Positions 61,822 to 64,000 of a stretch of DNA of 64,000 nucleotides are shown here, piece by piece; positions within the stretch are counted from its first letter, which is position 1, and each line of letters begins with the position of its first letter. The notes under the pieces are model-generated. The model ran no database searches. It was not told where the DNA came from and was given only the letters and a program-made list of their open reading frames with translations. Origin of the DNA: Leptobacterium flavescens (GTDB taxonomy: Bacteria > Bacteroidota > Bacteroidia > Flavobacteriales > Flavobacteriaceae); the NCBI RefSeq assembly GCF_010671605.1, contig NZ_JAABOO010000001.1, positions 310,001 through 374,000 on the forward strand. The letters are read 5' to 3'. The translations under genes and the position numbers were made by a program.

Positions 61822-62445
61822 TTGAAAACTTTAATTCATCCCGCCTATTTTCCATCCGTGGCGCACTTTGTTAGCCTGGTAAATTCGGAGGTTCTCATCT
61901 TTGAAGCAGAAGACAATTATCAGAAGCAAACCTACAGGAACCGGATGTATATTTACGGAGCGAACGGAAAACAATCGCTTACCGTTCCTATTAAACACAC
62001 AGGAGAGAACAGGCAAAAATATAAGGATGTCAGGCTTGAACACAGCTTTAACTGGCAGAAACAACATTGGAAAAGTATACAAACTGCCTATAGGACTTCT
62101 CCCTTTTTTGAATTCTATGAGGATGAGCTGGCACCGGTTTTTGAGAAAAAGCACGAGTTTTTAATGGACCTCAATTTTAAGACCATTGAACTCATATCGG
62201 ATATTCTTCAAACAGACCTGCAATTCGAAAAAACAACACTGTTTGAAAAGCAACCGGAAAATATTAATGATCTTAGGTGGCTGATTGAAGCCAAACGGGA
62301 ACCCGTACACGGTTTTGAAACCTATACCCAGGTTTTTGGTGACAAACACGGCTTTCTGGAAAATCTGAGTATTCTGGATCTTATCTTTAATGAAGGTCCT
62401 AACAGTAGCAGCTACCTGGAGAATCAGAAAATAAAGGCTAGATAA
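61822..62445 (+). CDS. WbqC family protein
   Basis: The 207-residue protein starts at TTG 61822; KTLIHPAYFPSVAHF is the conserved family opening and no ATG precedes it. Other family marks are QKQTYRNRMYIYGANGKQSL, the HSFNWQKQHWKSIQTAYRTSP block and the NDLRWLIEAKRE segment. WbqC-like proteins are linked to O-antigen or glycopeptide synthesis in other bacteria, but the reaction is unproven. It overlaps the next gene by one base. Confidence 0.92.
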   Translation: MKTLIHPAYFPSVAHFVSLVNSEVLIFEAEDNYQKQTYRNRMYIYGANGKQSLTVPIKHTGENRQKYKDVRLEHSFNWQKQHWKSIQTAYRTSPFFEFYEDELAPVFEKKHEFLMDLNFKTIELISDILQTDLQFEKTTLFEKQPENINDLRWLIEAKREPVHGFETYTQVFGDKHGFLENLSILDLIFNEGPNSSSYLENQKIKAR

Positions 62446-62756
62446 TGCTTCGTTTTTTTATTCATTACGGCTTTCACTTTATTTTCCCTTTTCTGATTGC
62501 CTATGTTTTCTACAGAAAAAAGTACTTTAGAACCTATCTCATTCTAATATCAGGGATCCTTATCGATATAGATCATTTATGGGCTTCCCCTGTTTTCGAT
62601 CCGGATCGTTGCAGTGTGGGTTTTCACTTTTTACACAGCTATCCTCTTATTTTACTTTATGTTGTTTTATTTGCTGTAAAGAGAACACGGATTGTTGGTC
62701 TGGCACTACTGCTGCACATCCTGGCAGATGCTATCGATTGCCTCTTAATGCCTTAG
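62445..62756 (+). CDS. DUF6122 family membrane protein
   Basis: The 103-residue protein has three or four membrane helices. Its conserved polar residues include HYGFHFIFPF, ISGILIDIDHLWASP (acidic/His cluster), FDPDRCSVGFHFLHSYPLI and HILADAIDC. This is the pattern of DUF6122. The His/Asp set suggests a metal site like that of membrane-bound hydrolases, but no activity is known. Overlaps wbqC by one base and the convergent endonuclease-like gene by 4 bp. Confidence 0.88.
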   Translation: MLRFFIHYGFHFIFPFLIAYVFYRKKYFRTYLILISGILIDIDHLWASPVFDPDRCSVGFHFLHSYPLILLYVVLFAVKRTRIVGLALLLHILADAIDCLLMP

Positions 62757-63772
62757 AAGATAAGGGAGCTGCTTACCGGGTAGTGATCGGAATACCGCTC
62801 CTTAAAGTTCTTATGAGAGATTACTTCCATCTCTCCGTCTACCATAATAAAATCTATTCTGACCGGGAAATATTTAAAATCGAAGGTCTTTCCGAAACCC
62901 TTTCCGGCCTCTTCAAAAGTATCTTTCATATCCCCTCTTATCTTTTTGTAGATATTGGAGTATTGGGTATTGTTAAAATCGCCGCAAACTATCTTTTTAT
63001 ACATGCAGGTCTCCTGGTGCTTATTAAAGATATTTGCCTGTGCTTGCTGAATGGCAAACGAGGTTCCTATCCGTTTTAAGAGCCGTCCGGAATTCTTCTG
63101 GCTCAGATCTTCCTTTTCCGGATTTATTCTCAGGGATTCCAGATGCAGGTTATAGATACGGACCGTATCATCGTTTTTTACGATATCCGCATAAATTGCG
63201 TTATTCCCCGTATCCGGGAATTCCAGGGAGCCCCTGTCAACAATAGGGAATCTGGAAAAAATGGCCTGTCCCGTCTTCTGGTTCTCTGTTTTGTATTTAA
63301 TATAACGATACGGATAATGATCGAACATAGCCTCTTTCTCAAAGTAGAATTCCTGAAGGCAAAGGATGTCCGGGTCCTGGTCTTTCAGGAAAGTGCTTAT
63401 TTTATCTGCTATCCCCTCATCATCTATCCATTCATAGACATTGAACAGTCTTACATTATAGCTCATAAGTGAAACAGCTTCTGCCCTCTCCTTCGTCTTA
63501 CCAAACGGGAGTTTATAAAAAGAAAAAACATGTTGATATCCCAGTAAAAGGATCAGGAAAGACAGCAGGAACTGTTTTTTTAAGCGGAGGATCCAGTAGA
63601 GCATAAACATGAGGTTAATAACGATAAGTATAGGAACCGTAAGGCTTAATACCGAAAGCGAAGGGAAACTTCTGGAAAAAATATAGGGCAAGGCATAGGA
63701 GAGCAGCAAAAAAGCTGCAAATACCGAGTTTAAAAGAAAAATACCCTTATTTACTAAACGAAGTTTACTCAT
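62753..63772 (-). CDS. Endonuclease/exonuclease/phosphatase family membrane protein
   Basis: The 339-residue protein has three N-terminal membrane helices (to about residue 85) and a C-terminal EEP domain. It carries LMSYNVRLFNVYEW, the metal-binding Glu in DILCLQEFYF, GDFNNTQYS, and the final SDHYPV with the catalytic His. Such membrane-anchored forms are thought to act outside the cytoplasm on phosphodiesters; the substrate is unknown. It starts 3 bp after the stop of the rhomboid gene, so they are an operon. Confidence 0.92.
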   Translation of the reverse strand: MSKLRLVNKGIFLLNSVFAAFLLLSYALPYIFSRSFPSLSVLSLTVPILIVINLMFMLYWILRLKKQFLLSFLILLLGYQHVFSFYKLPFGKTKERAEAVSLMSYNVRLFNVYEWIDDEGIADKISTFLKDQDPDILCLQEFYFEKEAMFDHYPYRYIKYKTENQKTGQAIFSRFPIVDRGSLEFPDTGNNAIYADIVKNDDTVRIYNLHLESLRINPEKEDLSQKNSGRLLKRIGTSFAIQQAQANIFNKHQETCMYKKIVCGDFNNTQYSNIYKKIRGDMKDTFEEAGKGFGKTFDFKYFPVRIDFIMVDGEMEVISHKNFKERYSDHYPVSSSLIF

Positions 63773-63775
63773 ATC

Positions 63776-64000
63776 CTACTCCTTACCTGCCTTGAACAGA
63801 TAATCCTTTTCCTCTTTGGATAGGCTTTCATATCCACTTTTACTGATCTTATCTAAAATATCATCTATTTTTTGCTGATGTTCATTCTTATCTGCGTTCT
63901 TTCCTTTGGACTGAGTAGCTCTGCCCTGTTTTTTATGAACGGTTTTCAGGGGCGATCTCTTTCTTGCTGTAAAAAGGTTTAAAAAGCCGGATACGAGTCT
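63776..64000 (-). CDS. Rhomboid family protease, C-terminal tail (DUF6576-like)
   Basis: The gene enters from beyond the window; only its last 74 codons are seen, ending with a TAG at 63776-63778. The visible part is a basic linker followed by IDDILDKISKSGYESLSKEE and KDYLFKAGKE. That is the conserved cytoplasmic tail found on flavobacterial rhomboid intramembrane proteases. The protease core lies outside, so the assignment rests on the tail and on the usual neighbour order with the EEP gene. Confidence 0.8.
   Translation of the reverse strand, partial: RLVSGFLNLFTARKRSPLKTVHKKQGRATQSKGKNADKNEHQQKIDDILDKISKSGYESLSKEEKDYLFKAGKE

Overview
The window looks like chromosomal DNA of a Flavobacteriaceae-type bacterium (Bacteroidota). 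Supporting signs are a large LepB with DUF5684-like N-terminal membrane segments, a WbqC protein, a DUF6122 protein, a DUF5683 protein beside parAB, a short MutA without a B12 domain, a TonB-dependent receptor with a carboxypeptidase-like N-terminal domain, many SpII lipoproteins, LytS/LytTR regulation and TAnnTTTG-type promoter elements. I do not assign a genus.

1-13.8 kb, almost all on the minus strand: an SRPBCC fragment, a polytopic membrane protein, an arsR-SRPBCC operon with twin operators, a DUF4932-like lipoprotein with a degenerate HExxH, an AraC regulator, a flavin oxidoreductase/peroxiredoxin pair in which the peroxiredoxin is fused to a cold-shock domain, a serine hydrolase, several small soluble proteins, an esterase-fold protein without its nucleophile serine, and a CPBP protease.

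13.8-32.6 kb: accessory-looking, AT-rich DNA. It holds a double-glycine-leader peptide with its own terminator, an amidohydrolase remnant, a LytS/LytTR two-component pair, a serine hydrolase-PD40 lipoprotein operon, a divergent XRE regulator/small-protein pair with two palindromic operators, VOC and GNAT genes, an M23 peptidase operon, an alpha/beta hydrolase, a membrane AraC regulator and two more serine hydrolases. Copies of a dispersed repeat of about 131 bp (called R1 here) and a recurrent post-gene motif run through this region.

32.3-40.0 kb: a type I restriction-modification island, hsdM-hsdS-prrC-hsdR. The third gene is a PrrC-like anticodon nuclease with its R/E/H triad intact. The island sits inside a tandem R1 array: a truncated left half-unit ends on one side and a truncated right half-unit starts on the other. 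A tRNA-Pro(TGG) gene lies just beyond.

40.5-64 kb: core genome. It contains a TonB receptor, PQQ sugar dehydrogenase and cytochrome c unit; the MurNAc recycling genes murQ and anmK; udk, divIC and methylmalonyl-CoA mutase (mutA, mutB); two SDRs and a sodium:solute symporter; an M16 peptidase; parA, parB, DUF5683, dapB, lepB, wbqC and DUF6122; and an endonuclease/phosphatase downstream of a rhomboid protease C-terminus.

The most interesting points are the PrrC-guarded restriction island that splits a repeat array, the structured R1 family itself, the orphan His/Cys-rich GG-leader peptide, the peroxiredoxin-cold-shock fusion, and the XRE pair with twin palindromes.
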